This document shows positions 56,949-64,000 of a DNA stretch of 64,000 bases, piece after piece. How positions within the stretch are numbered: the stretch's first letter is position 1; each line of letters begins with the position of its first letter. A model generated the notes under the pieces. It did no database searches. It saw only the letters and a list, made by a program, of their open reading frames with translations, and was not told the DNA's origin. The translations under genes were made by a program, and so were the position numbers. This DNA comes from Brevundimonas sp. 357 (GTDB lineage: Bacteria > Pseudomonadota > Alphaproteobacteria > Caulobacterales > Caulobacteraceae). The stretch is from assembly GCF_003938605.1 (NCBI RefSeq), contig NZ_RHWX01000010.1, positions 1 through 64,000 on the forward strand, read 5' to 3'.

Positions 56949-57941
56949 ATGATCCGACTGGAGGGGGTGACCCGGCGCTATCGCAGCGCGGCGGGCGACC
57001 GTACGGCGCTGGACGCTGTCGACCTGCACGTCGCGCGCGGCGAGGTGTTCGGCGTGGTGGGCCGTTCGGGGGCGGGCAAGTCCACCCTGATCCGCGCCAT
57101 CAACCGGCTGGAGACGCCCGACGCGGGCAAGGTCTTCGTCGACGGGCAGGAAATCACCGCCCTGAACGCCGCCGAACTGCGTACGGCGCGGCGCGGCATC
57201 GGCATGATCTTCCAGCACTTCAACCTGCTGAACGCCAAGACGATCGAGGACAACGTCGCCTTTCCCTTGCGGCTGGAAGGGCGGCCCGAGGCCGAGGTGA
57301 AGGCGCGCACGGCGGAACTGCTGGCGCAACTGGGGCTGGCTGATCACGCGAAGAAGCATCCGTCTCAGCTATCGGGCGGCCAGAAGCAGCGCGTCGGCAT
57401 CGCCCGCGCCCTGGCCTGCGGTCCCAGCGTCCTGCTGTGCGACGAGGCGACCAGCGCCCTCGACCCCGAGACGACCGAGGACATCCTGACCCTGCTGGAC
57501 GGGCTGAACCGCGATCTGGGCCTGACCATTGTCCTGATCACCCACCAGATGGAGGTGGTGCGCCGCGTCTGCGACCGGGTGGCGGTGCTGAAGGACGGCA
57601 GGATCGTGGAGCAGGGCGCGACGGCCGATGTCTTCCTGCATCCGCAGCACGCCGTGACCCGCGCCATGCTGGCCGAGGGCGAGGAGGCGGTCGACGCCTC
57701 GGTCGCCCCCGCTGGTGCGCGCATGGCCCGGCTGACCTTCCGCGGTCCCTCGACCTATGAGCCGGAACTGAGCCGCGTCGCGCGCACGGCGGGCGTCGAT
57801 TATTCGATCCTGTCGGGCCGCATCAGCCGCATCCAGGGCGAGCCCTATGGCCAGATGACGGTGGCCTTCACCGGCGGCGACGCCGAGGCGGCTCTGGCGC
57901 AACTGGCCGCGCGCGGCGTCGTGGTGGAGAGCGTGGCGTGA
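56949..57941 (+). CDS. metN: Methionine ABC transporter ATPase MetN
   Basis: 330 residues. The ATPase domain has Walker A GRSGAGKSTLIRAINRLE, Q-loop MIFQHFNLLNAKTIEDNVAFPL (MetN-type), signature LSGGQKQRVGIARALA, Walker B VLLCDEATSALDPETTEDIL and ITHQMEVVRRVCDRVAVL. The C-terminal NIL regulatory domain (LTFRGPSTYEPELSRVARTAGVDYSILSGRISRIQGEPYGQMTVAF) binds methionine for feedback inhibition. It starts one base after the sufA TGA, so it is in the suf transcript. Confidence 0.95.
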   Translation: MIRLEGVTRRYRSAAGDRTALDAVDLHVARGEVFGVVGRSGAGKSTLIRAINRLETPDAGKVFVDGQEITALNAAELRTARRGIGMIFQHFNLLNAKTIEDNVAFPLRLEGRPEAEVKARTAELLAQLGLADHAKKHPSQLSGGQKQRVGIARALACGPSVLLCDEATSALDPETTEDILTLLDGLNRDLGLTIVLITHQMEVVRRVCDRVAVLKDGRIVEQGATADVFLHPQHAVTRAMLAEGEEAVDASVAPAGARMARLTFRGPSTYEPELSRVARTAGVDYSILSGRISRIQGEPYGQMTVAFTGGDAEAALAQLAARGVVVESVA

Positions 57942-57955
57942 TCCCTTCCACATCG

Positions 57956-58061
57956 TCATCCTCGGGCTTGACCCGAGGATCGGGCGTGCAACGCGCTGCG
58001 CCTTTCCTGTCCGGACGGAACGGGGCGGACCACTCGATCCTCGGGTCAAGCCCGAGGATGA
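57956..58061. repeat. REPIN-like palindromic repeat doublet between metN and metI
   Basis: Two 27-base arms (57956-57982 and 58035-58061) are perfect inverted repeats of each other across a 52-base spacer. Each arm is itself a near-palindrome with core CCTCGGGCTTGACCCGAGG. Such doublets of REP sequences in opposite orientation are called REPINs and are spread in non-coding DNA by RAYT transposases. The right arm ends nine bases upstream of the metI ribosome-binding AGGGGG zone. The element occupies nearly all of the 136-base gap. Confidence 0.8.
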
Positions 58062-58077
58062 GGGCAGGGGGTATGTC

Positions 58078-58737
58078 ATGAACTTCGCCAATGTGGACTG
58101 GGCCGATATCGGCAAGGCGACGATCGACACCCTGCTGATGCTGGGCGGATCGATGGTGCTGACCGTGATCCTGGGCGTGCCGCTGGGCGTGCTGCTCTAT
58201 CTGTCGGGCAAGGGGCGGCTGGCGGCCAATCCGGTGCTGAACGCCGTGCTGTCCTTCGTGGTCAATGTGCTGCGCTCGGTGCCCTTCATCATCCTGCTGA
58301 TCGTCATGCTGCCGGTGACGGTGCTGCTGGTCGGAACCTCGCTGGGCGTGGCGGGCGCCATTCCGCCGCTGGTCGTCGGGGCCGCGCCCTTCTATGCGCG
58401 TCTGGTCGAGACGGCCCTGCGCGAGGTGGACAAGGGCGTGGTCGAGGCGACCCAGGCCATGGGCGGCTCGACCTTCCAGATCGTGACGCGCGCCCTGTTG
58501 CCTGAGGCCATGCCCGGCATCATCGCCGGCGGGACCGTCACCGCCATCGCCCTGGTCAGCTACACCGCCATGGCGGGCGTGGTGGGGGCGGGCGGTCTGG
58601 GCGATCTGGCCATCCGCTTCGGCTATCAGCGGTTCCAGACCGACGTCATGGCCGTGACCGTAGTTCTGCTGCTGATCCTCGTACAAATTCTGCAGATGAT
58701 CGGCGACCGTCTGGTCGCTAAGGTCTCGCACCGCTGA
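58078..58737 (+). CDS. metI: Methionine ABC transporter permease MetI
   Basis: 219 residues with five helices. ATIDTLLMLGGSMVLTVILGVPLGVLLYLS opens it. VNVLRSVPFIILLIVMLPVTVLLVGTSLGVAGAIPPLVVGAAPFYARLVETALREVDKGVVEATQAMGG carries the EAA loop (EAtqAMG) that contacts MetN, and SYTAMAGVVGAGGLGDLAIRFGYQRF ends it. AGGGGG lies about nine bases before the ATG, immediately after the repeat doublet. Confidence 0.95.
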   Translation: MNFANVDWADIGKATIDTLLMLGGSMVLTVILGVPLGVLLYLSGKGRLAANPVLNAVLSFVVNVLRSVPFIILLIVMLPVTVLLVGTSLGVAGAIPPLVVGAAPFYARLVETALREVDKGVVEATQAMGGSTFQIVTRALLPEAMPGIIAGGTVTAIALVSYTAMAGVVGAGGLGDLAIRFGYQRFQTDVMAVTVVLLLILVQILQMIGDRLVAKVSHR

Positions 58738-58756
58738 TTTTACGAAAGCCCGCCCC

Positions 58757-59566
58757 ATGATCCGCCGTTCGCTGCTGCTGTCCGCCGCCGCTGTCCTGAC
58801 GCTCGCCGCCTGTGGTCAGGGCGCGGACAAGAAGCCGGGGGCCGAGGGCGCGCCCCTGCTGGTCGGCGCCACCGCCGTACCGCACGCCGAAATCCTGGAG
58901 CAGGTGAAGCCGATCCTGGCCGCTGAAGGGGTTCCGATCGAGATCAAGGTCTTCAACGATTACGTTCAGCCGAACGTGCAACTGGCTGAAAAGCGGCTGG
59001 ATGTGAACTACTTCCAGACCAAGCCCTATCTGGACGAGTTCAACACGGCGCGCGGCACGAGCTTGGTCACTGTGGCCGGGGTCCACGTCGAGCCGCTGGG
59101 CCTGTATTCGCGCAAGCACAAGGCGCTGGCCGATCTGCCGAACGGCGCCCAGGTGGTTCTGCCCAATGATGCGTCGAACACAGGCCGCGCCCTGCTGCTG
59201 CTGCAGGCGGCGGGCCTGATCACCCTGACGGATCCGCAGAACCCGCTGCAGACGGTGCGCGACATCGCGACCAATCCCAAGGGACTGAAGTTCCAGGAGG
59301 TCGAGGCCGCCACCATCCCGCGCATCCTGCCGCAGGTGGACGGCGCTGTGATCAACACCAACTACGCCCTCGACGCCGGGCTGAAGCCGAAAACCGATGC
59401 GCTTCAACTGGAAGGCGCCGACAGCCCCTATGTGAACTATCTGGTCGCCCGCCCGGACAACCAGAACGACCCGCGCGTCCAGGCTCTGGCCAAGGCGCTG
59501 CGCGGCCAGGCGATCAAGGACTTCATAGCCTCGAGGTATGAAGGCGCGGTGATCCCGGCGGCCTGA
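58757..59566 (+). CDS. metQ: Methionine-binding lipoprotein MetQ
   Basis: 269-residue binding lipoprotein. The signal MIRRSLLLSAAAVLTLAACG has a lipobox with the acylated Cys at 19. The mature part is VGATAVPHAEILEQVKPILAAEGVPIEIKVFNDYVQPNVQLAEKRLDVNYFQTKPYLDEF, a NlpA/MetQ signature, and VDGAVINTNYALDAGL with SPYVNYLVAR. It is 19 bases after metI. Confidence 0.95.
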   Translation: MIRRSLLLSAAAVLTLAACGQGADKKPGAEGAPLLVGATAVPHAEILEQVKPILAAEGVPIEIKVFNDYVQPNVQLAEKRLDVNYFQTKPYLDEFNTARGTSLVTVAGVHVEPLGLYSRKHKALADLPNGAQVVLPNDASNTGRALLLLQAAGLITLTDPQNPLQTVRDIATNPKGLKFQEVEAATIPRILPQVDGAVINTNYALDAGLKPKTDALQLEGADSPYVNYLVARPDNQNDPRVQALAKALRGQAIKDFIASRYEGAVIPAA

Positions 59567-59588
59567 CGCCTTTTCGTTCTCACACTCG

Positions 59589-59695
59589 TCATTCTCGGGT
59601 TTGTCCCGAGAATCCATAAACGCCGTCCTTGACGAGCGCAGTGCGTTCTCCGCTTGGGTCGAGGTTATGGATCCCCGGCACAAGGCCGGGGATGA
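59589..59695. repeat. Second palindromic repeat doublet, after metQ
   Basis: Two 31-base arms (59589-59619 and 59665-59695) are imperfect inverted repeats around a 45-base spacer. Each arm is a palindrome (TTCTCGGG...CCCGAGAA; CCCCGGC...GCCGGGG) and ends with the shared CCATAA/TTATGG. The arms differ from those at 57956-58061 but have the same TCAT-palindrome-AT layout. It lies between the convergent metQ and acyltransferase genes, where it may also act as a terminator. Confidence 0.7.
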
Positions 59696-59714
59696 CGGTG
59701 AGTGGGGGAGGCGA

Positions 59715-60491
59715 TCAGGCCACTGCAGCGGCCTTGGCGGCTTCGTTCGGGGTGGAGACCAGCACGGCGGGCATGACCGGCTGACCCGTCGCCTCGGCGA
59801 TCAGTTCCGCCGTCCTGCTTTCCACGGCGGCCTCCAGCCGTTCCAGGAACTCGGCCTTGGGCAGTCCGGTCGGGATCGGTTCGAGGAATTCCAGCGTCGC
59901 CGTGCCGGGGTTCTTGCGAAATTCCTCCAGCGGCCAGAACAGGCCCAGGTTGGTCGCCAGCGGCACGACCGGCATGTCGAAGTCGCGGTACATGTGCCAG
60001 ACGCCCGAGCGATAGCGGTACTTCTCGCCGACCTTGGCCAGATGGCCTTCCGGATAGATCAGGATCTTGCGCCCCTCGCGATTGGCGTCGGCGGCGCGTT
60101 CCTTCAGGGCGGCGCGGGCGGCGTGGCCGCCGCAGTTGTTGACGACGATGGCGCCCAGCTTCTTCAGCACCGTTCCCAGCAGGGGGAACTTCTCCAGATG
60201 GTCGCCCGTGACGAAGGCCACGTCGTCGAACTGGTCGTAGGTGGCGAAGCCGTCGCCCCAGCTCTGATGCTTGGAGGCGATGATGAAAGCGCCCTGCGGC
60301 AGGCGTTCCTTGCCGCGCGTCTCGATGCGGATGCCCGCGAACAGGCTCATGGCCTGCACCATGCGCCGGACATAGCGGCGAATGATCCAGCTTGTGGCCT
60401 TACGGCCGGGCGCCAGGGCCGCAAAGGCGGCGGCCAGGCCGTAGGTGATGGAAAGCGCCCAATAGGCGATGTTGAACAGCAGGCTTCGCAT
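59715..60491 (-). CDS. plsC: 1-acyl-sn-glycerol-3-phosphate acyltransferase (PlsC-like)
   Basis: 258-residue acyltransferase making phosphatidic acid. An N-terminal membrane segment (LLFNIAYWALSITYGLAAAFAAL) is followed by the catalytic HX4D as His75-Asp80 (KHQSWGD), the GKERLPQGAFI block, and YPEGH in place of the more usual FPEGT motif. VPLATNLGLFW and a C-terminal helix finish it. Another PLSc-fold role, such as an ornithine-lipid or lyso-lipid acyltransferase, is possible. Confidence 0.88.
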   Translation of the reverse strand: MRSLLFNIAYWALSITYGLAAAFAALAPGRKATSWIIRRYVRRMVQAMSLFAGIRIETRGKERLPQGAFIIASKHQSWGDGFATYDQFDDVAFVTGDHLEKFPLLGTVLKKLGAIVVNNCGGHAARAALKERAADANREGRKILIYPEGHLAKVGEKYRYRSGVWHMYRDFDMPVVPLATNLGLFWPLEEFRKNPGTATLEFLEPIPTGLPKAEFLERLEAAVESRTAELIAEATGQPVMPAVLVSTPNEAAKAAAVA

Positions 60492-60540
60492 CTGGCGACT
60501 ATGCCAGCCTGCCGTTCAGAGGCGAGCGTAAAGTGAAGTT

Positions 60541-61599
60541 TCAGGCTGCGTCGGATACGGCTTCGGCGGCTGCTGTCACCTTGTTGCGGCCGCTGCGCTT
60601 GGAGGCGTAGAGCGCCTCGTCCGCTCGGGCCAGCAACTGAGTCGCGCTTTCGCCCGGGCGGCGCAGGCCGAAACCGACGGAAATGGTGACGGCGCCCAGG
60701 TCGTCATTGGTCGAGCGGCGGCGCAGGGCTCGCGAGGCGATTTCCTCGCGAATGGCGTTCAGCGCGGCTTCGATGGCTCCGGCCGTTTCGCCAGGGAAGA
60801 TCACGGCGAACTCTTCACCGCCGTATCGAGCGGCGATTCTAGGCACGCGAGACACGCGCCCCAGGACGCTGGCGACGTATCGCAGCACCTGATCGCCGGT
60901 CTGATGGCCCCAGGTGTCGTTGAATCGCTTGAAGTGGTCGATATCGATAATGGCGAGTCCCACCGATGTTCCCGACGCTTCGGATTCATCGCACACGCGA
61001 AGAAGGTGCTCGTCGAACGCCTTACGATTGGCCAGATTGGTCAGGGCGTCGGTCATGGCGTCGCGACGCACCTGCTCCATGTGGTCACGCAGCTTGGTCA
61101 CTTCGCGATTGGACGATTCCAGGCGCCGTTCGAGCGCCGCGGTATGGCGTCGGATACGGCGTGTGGCGTCGGCGAGGGAGGAGACGATGTCGCCGAGGCT
61201 GCCGGTATCGCCGGCGTTGGCCATGCGGTCGGCGGCGGCGGCCAGTGTGTCGCCATAGGTGGACTGGCTTTCACGAGCCTTGTCGATCGCATCGGCGACC
61301 GCCGCCAATTCCCGGTTCAGCATGGCGCCTGCGTCGCGAATCTCTTCGGACAGGCGCCCGCGTGGCAAGAACTCGGCGGCGAGCATTTCGGCGGTAGCGT
61401 CCGTGAAGGGCGCGCCCGTGGAAAGAAGGCGCGAAATTTCCTGCCCCAGAGCGCCGTGGGGATCACCCAGATAGTGGAGCCAAAGTTCGAAATTCAGCGG
61501 AGTGGGCCATACGGCGGCGGCTTGCATTGCGTCCACGGCGCGATGCGCCAGCGCATAGGCTTCGGGACTCCGAACCGTGGTTTCGACCTGGGTGGTCAT
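60541..61599 (-). CDS. GGDEF-domain diguanylate cyclase
   Basis: Makes cyclic di-GMP; 352 residues, soluble. The N-terminal 160 residues are helical and unassigned. A coiled coil (about 150-180) leads into the GGDEF domain: DAMTDALTNLANRKAFDEHL, AIIDIDHFKRFNDTWGHQTGDQVLRYVA and active site ARYGGEEFAVIFPGE (GGEEF at 260-264). The inhibitory I-site RxxD is RVPR (251-254), its Asp replaced by Arg, so product inhibition is probably weak. The layout resembles Caulobacter DgcB. Confidence 0.92.
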   Translation of the reverse strand: MTTQVETTVRSPEAYALAHRAVDAMQAAAVWPTPLNFELWLHYLGDPHGALGQEISRLLSTGAPFTDATAEMLAAEFLPRGRLSEEIRDAGAMLNRELAAVADAIDKARESQSTYGDTLAAAADRMANAGDTGSLGDIVSSLADATRRIRRHTAALERRLESSNREVTKLRDHMEQVRRDAMTDALTNLANRKAFDEHLLRVCDESEASGTSVGLAIIDIDHFKRFNDTWGHQTGDQVLRYVASVLGRVSRVPRIAARYGGEEFAVIFPGETAGAIEAALNAIREEIASRALRRRSTNDDLGAVTISVGFGLRRPGESATQLLARADEALYASKRSGRNKVTAAAEAVSDAA

Positions 61600-61680
61600 G
61601 CCTAGAACTGCCCCTGTGCTATCTGAGCCGGAAAGCTATACCGGTCTTCCGTAACGCAGGGTTAAGTTCAAGGCGCAGCC

Positions 61681-63162
61681 TTACTCGGCGAAAACTACCG
61701 GACGGCGCAGGAACGCCGGCACGTCGTCGCCAAAAGGATTGGCTGAAGGGGTCGATTTGGCTTTGGCCTCAACGCCCTTCGTTTCGATGGGAGCTGAAGT
61801 CGTCGGCTTGGATTCCGACTTCTTGCGTCCCCGGGCGCGTTTGGGAGCCCCTTCAGTTTCAACAACAGGCGTCGGCGAGGTCTCGACCACGGACACGACG
61901 CCGTCCTCCGCCGCTGCAAGCTCGACGACCGATCGGCGTGAACGACTGCCGCGTTCGGGGCGGTCGCTGCGGCCCCGGCCACGGCCCGAACGGCTGTCGT
62001 CGCGCGGGCGATCCTTGATGGCGGTGAAGTCGATATGCTCCAGCGGCAGTTCGACTGGTTCCTTCTTGATCAGCTTCAGCACCTTGTCCAACGACTTGTC
62101 GTCGGACGGCGTCACGATCATGAAGGCCTCGCCCAGACGCCCGGCGCGGCCGGTGCGGCCGATGCGGTGGACGTAGTCGTCGGCGTGATGCGGGACGTCA
62201 TAGTTGAAGACGTGGCTGACGGCCGGGATGTCCAGACCGCGCGCCGCGACGTCCGAGGCGACCAGCAGCTTCAGCGCGCCGCTGCGGAAATCGGCCAGGG
62301 TCTTCATCCGCAAGGATTGGTCCAGGTCGCCGTGGATCGGCGCGGCGTCGAAGCCGTGCACCTGCAGTGACTTGGCGACGATGTCGACTTCCGACTTGCG
62401 GTTGCAGAAGACGATGCCGTTCTGGACCTCGCCGCGCTCGACCAGGGCGCGCAGGGCGGTGCGCTTGGCCTTGGGGTCCGAGGTCGGCAGGCGGGTGATG
62501 TGCTGGGTGATGGTGTCAGCGGTCGTGGCCGGACGCGAGACCTCGATCCGGGTCGGATCCTTGAGGAACTGCTGCGTCAGGCGCGTGATCTCCGGCGGCA
62601 TGGTGGCCGAGAAGAACAGGGTCTGGCGACGCGGCGGCGTCAGCTTGAAGATGCGCTCGATGTCCGGGATGAAGCCCATGTCCAGCATCCGGTCGGCCTC
62701 GTCGACCACCATCAGCTCGACGCCGGTCAGCAGCATCTTGCCGCGATCAAACAGGTCCAGCAGGCGGCCCGGCGTGGCGATCAGCACGTCCACGCCCTTG
62801 TTCAGGGCGGCGACCTGGTCGCCCATCGACACGCCGCCGATCAGCAGCACCCAGTTCAGCTTGGTGCCCTTGGCGTATTTGGCGAAGCTTTCGGCGACCT
62901 GGTCGGCCAGTTCGCGGGTCGGGGCCAGCACCAGGGCGCGCGGCATCCGGGCGCGGGCGCGGCCCGAGGCCAGGCGGTCGACCATGGGCAGGGTGAAGGC
63001 GGCCGTCTTGCCGGTGCCCGTCTGGGCGATGCCGAGGACGTCGCGCCCGGCGAGGGCCACCGGAATGGCCTGTTCCTGAATGGGGGTGGCGGTCGTGTAG
63101 CCGGTATCGGCGACCGCTTGCAGGGTCGTGGGCGAAAGGCCCAGCTTGGAAAATTCAGTCAT
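61681..63162 (-). CDS. DEAD-box RNA helicase (RhlE-like)
   Basis: 493 residues. Q-motif FSKLGLSPTTLQAVADTGYTTATPIQEQAIP, Walker A AQTGTGKTAAFTLP, PTRELA, VATPGRLLDLFDRG-type IATPGRLLDL, DEADRMLDMGF, SAT, and HRIGRTGRAGRLGEAF. The C-terminal 120 residues are a low-complexity basic region (RSGRGRGRSDRPERGSRSRR) that binds RNA non-specifically, then an Ala/Pro/Lys tail. RhlE-type helicases assist ribosome assembly, mRNA decay and cold growth. Confidence 0.95.
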   Translation of the reverse strand: MTEFSKLGLSPTTLQAVADTGYTTATPIQEQAIPVALAGRDVLGIAQTGTGKTAAFTLPMVDRLASGRARARMPRALVLAPTRELADQVAESFAKYAKGTKLNWVLLIGGVSMGDQVAALNKGVDVLIATPGRLLDLFDRGKMLLTGVELMVVDEADRMLDMGFIPDIERIFKLTPPRRQTLFFSATMPPEITRLTQQFLKDPTRIEVSRPATTADTITQHITRLPTSDPKAKRTALRALVERGEVQNGIVFCNRKSEVDIVAKSLQVHGFDAAPIHGDLDQSLRMKTLADFRSGALKLLVASDVAARGLDIPAVSHVFNYDVPHHADDYVHRIGRTGRAGRLGEAFMIVTPSDDKSLDKVLKLIKKEPVELPLEHIDFTAIKDRPRDDSRSGRGRGRSDRPERGSRSRRSVVELAAAEDGVVSVVETSPTPVVETEGAPKRARGRKKSESKPTTSAPIETKGVEAKAKSTPSANPFGDDVPAFLRRPVVFAE

Positions 63163-63394
63163 GCAGTCCTGAAGGGACGGAGGATAGCGTTCGCAAACGC
63201 CTTCAGCTGACGGAACCGCCCCTCTTGGGCGAGCGGGCGGCGCGCATCGCCAGTCCTGTTCCGAGCCTGCGGCCGTATAAAGAAGGCCCTACGCCTCAGT
63301 CAAGTATTTCTGTTCGCCACGGCCCCGCTTGGCAATGGCGTTTCGGCCTGTATGGTCCGCCTGGGGACTGGAAGACGACTGGGAGAGGGACCGG

Positions 63395-63766
63395 ATGCGC
63401 GCAGCCGTGCTGATCACGCTGATGTTGGCCGCGCCTGCGAGCGCTTCAGCGTCGGGCGGGGGCGGAAACGCCGACGCCATGCAGGCGGCCTTCGGCAATA
63501 CGGTCGTTTCCCACTATCCCGACGGCGATTGGGTCAAACATTGGTTCGATCGGGACGGCGGTTATCGCGCCCTGTTTTCGGATGGTCGCCGCCTGACCGC
63601 GCGCTGGGCCCGTGAGGGGGACCGCGTCTGTCTGAACGAAATCCGCCCGCGCATGATCATCTCGCGCTTCTGCACGCCCTATGTCGAGGCTTCCGTGGGG
63701 GAGAGCTGGCCGGGCCGCGATCCCCTGGGTCGTCGCGTCCGCAACGAGCTGGTCGCTGGGCGGTAG
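63395..63766 (+). CDS. Small secreted protein, unknown function
   Basis: A 123-residue protein. MRAAVLITLMLAAPASASASG is a signal peptide cleaved after about residue 19-20. The mature part, AMQAAFGNTVVSHYPDGDWVKHWFDRDGGYRALFSDGRRLTARWAREGDRVCLNEIRPRMIISRFC, has a Trp-rich beta pattern and two Cys that could bridge. No family is recognised; it resembles small alphaproteobacterial 'HWFDPDG' periplasmic proteins. GGAGAGGG lies five bases before the ATG; an upstream in-frame ATG (63329) would remove the signal peptide. Confidence 0.7.
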   Translation: MRAAVLITLMLAAPASASASGGGGNADAMQAAFGNTVVSHYPDGDWVKHWFDRDGGYRALFSDGRRLTARWAREGDRVCLNEIRPRMIISRFCTPYVEASVGESWPGRDPLGRRVRNELVAGR

Positions 63767-63800
63767 AAAAAACGCCCCCGTTCGTGAGAACGAGGGCGCC
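63767..63800 (-). terminator. Intrinsic terminator of the topoisomerase I gene
   Basis: CGCCCCCGTTC at 63773-63783 pairs with GAACGAGGGCG at 63788-63798 with one mismatch and a GTGA loop. On the minus strand six T follow. It lies between the convergent secreted-protein gene (stop at 63764-63766) and the partial gene at 63806. Confidence 0.85.
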
Positions 63801-63805
63801 TTGTC

Positions 63806-64000
63806 TTATTCGGCTTCCGCAGCCTTGGCCGCCTTCTTGGCGGGGGCCTTTTTCGCGGCCGGTTTCTTGGCCGCAGGCTCCTTCTTCGCCGCGGGTTTTT
63901 TCGCAGCGGCCTTCTTGGCGGGCGCCTTCTTTTTGGGCGCAGCGCCGGCCTTGGCGGCCAGCAGGGGCAGGGCGGCCTCCATCGTCATGTTCTCGGGCGC
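63806..64000 (-). CDS. topA: Lys/Ala-rich C-terminus, probable DNA topoisomerase I (partial)
   Basis: The minus-strand frame is open to the window edge (APENMTMEAALPLLAAKAG...) and ends at 63806, so only the last 64 residues are visible. After a short conserved-looking 'APENMTMEAALPLLAAKAG' segment comes a run of about 40 residues of AKKPAAKK and APAKKA repeats. Alphaproteobacterial TopA proteins end like this: a 'PENVTLEQALPLLAAKG' repeat domain followed by a histone-like tail. I infer topA from memory; a stand-alone histone H1-like protein starting at the ATG 63988 cannot be excluded. Confidence 0.6.
   Translation of the reverse strand, partial: APENMTMEAALPLLAAKAGAAPKKKAPAKKAAAKKPAAKKEPAAKKPAAKKAPAKKAAKAAEAE

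Overview
The window is high-G+C bacterial chromosome with tightly packed genes, GTG/TTG starts, 1-4 nt gene overlaps and SUF, MetNIQ, GlnB-GlnA and bactofilin genes. This content and gene order fit an alphaproteobacterium of the Caulobacterales. Brevundimonas is my best guess, from family knowledge and not from any search. Almost everything is housekeeping. There is no prophage, CRISPR array or genomic island.

Layout. 1-2.4 kb: the right end of an IS3-family element has cut off the 5' part of a TonB-dependent receptor. 2.6-9.7 kb: tRNA-Asp, acetyltransferase, oligopeptidase, serine protease, a tandem pair of TonB-domain-like proteins and an acyl-CoA dehydrogenase. 9.9-17.5 kb: Sua5, patatin, 3-hydroxybutyrate dehydrogenase, YaaA, an FAD oxidase, a Nudix hydrolase, an SPFH/NfeD pair and RNase HI. 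17.6-25 kb: tatABC, a CatB-like acetyltransferase, glnB-glnA, NAD(P)HX dehydratase, tRNA-Leu and an amino-acid permease. 25-37.4 kb: HrpB helicase, MFS symporter, two RNA-type methyltransferases, a GT2 glycosyltransferase, a TetR gene joined to a BtuFCD-like ABC importer, and a soluble-type lytic transglycosylase. 37.5-45.1 kb: dapA-smpB-PBP1a, prfB with its programmed frameshift, bactofilin, Bcp and tyrS. 45.2-49.9 kb: anmK, EamA transporter, a DUF6624-like protein, a TerC-family protein and an alpha/beta hydrolase. 50.0-59.6 kb: iscR-desulfurase-sufBCDS-sufT-sufA running straight into metN-metI-metQ, with palindromic repeat doublets inside and after the met genes. 59.7-64 kb: PlsC-like acyltransferase, diguanylate cyclase, DEAD-box helicase, a small secreted protein and the Lys/Ala-rich C-terminus of a probable topoisomerase I.

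The most interesting signal is upstream of tyrS on the minus strand. It is a 16-codon reading frame, [16 protein letters not shown], with four Tyr codons among its last six. Two mutually exclusive stem-loops follow it. Its start codon sits 7 bases after a promoter-like -10 element, so the mRNA may be leaderless. This looks like a ribosome-mediated attenuator that senses charged tRNA-Tyr. Other points are the joining of methionine import to the SUF operon, the repeat doublet abutting the metI ribosome site, a hydrolase whose nucleophile Ser is Gln, and a regulator translationally coupled to an ABC importer.
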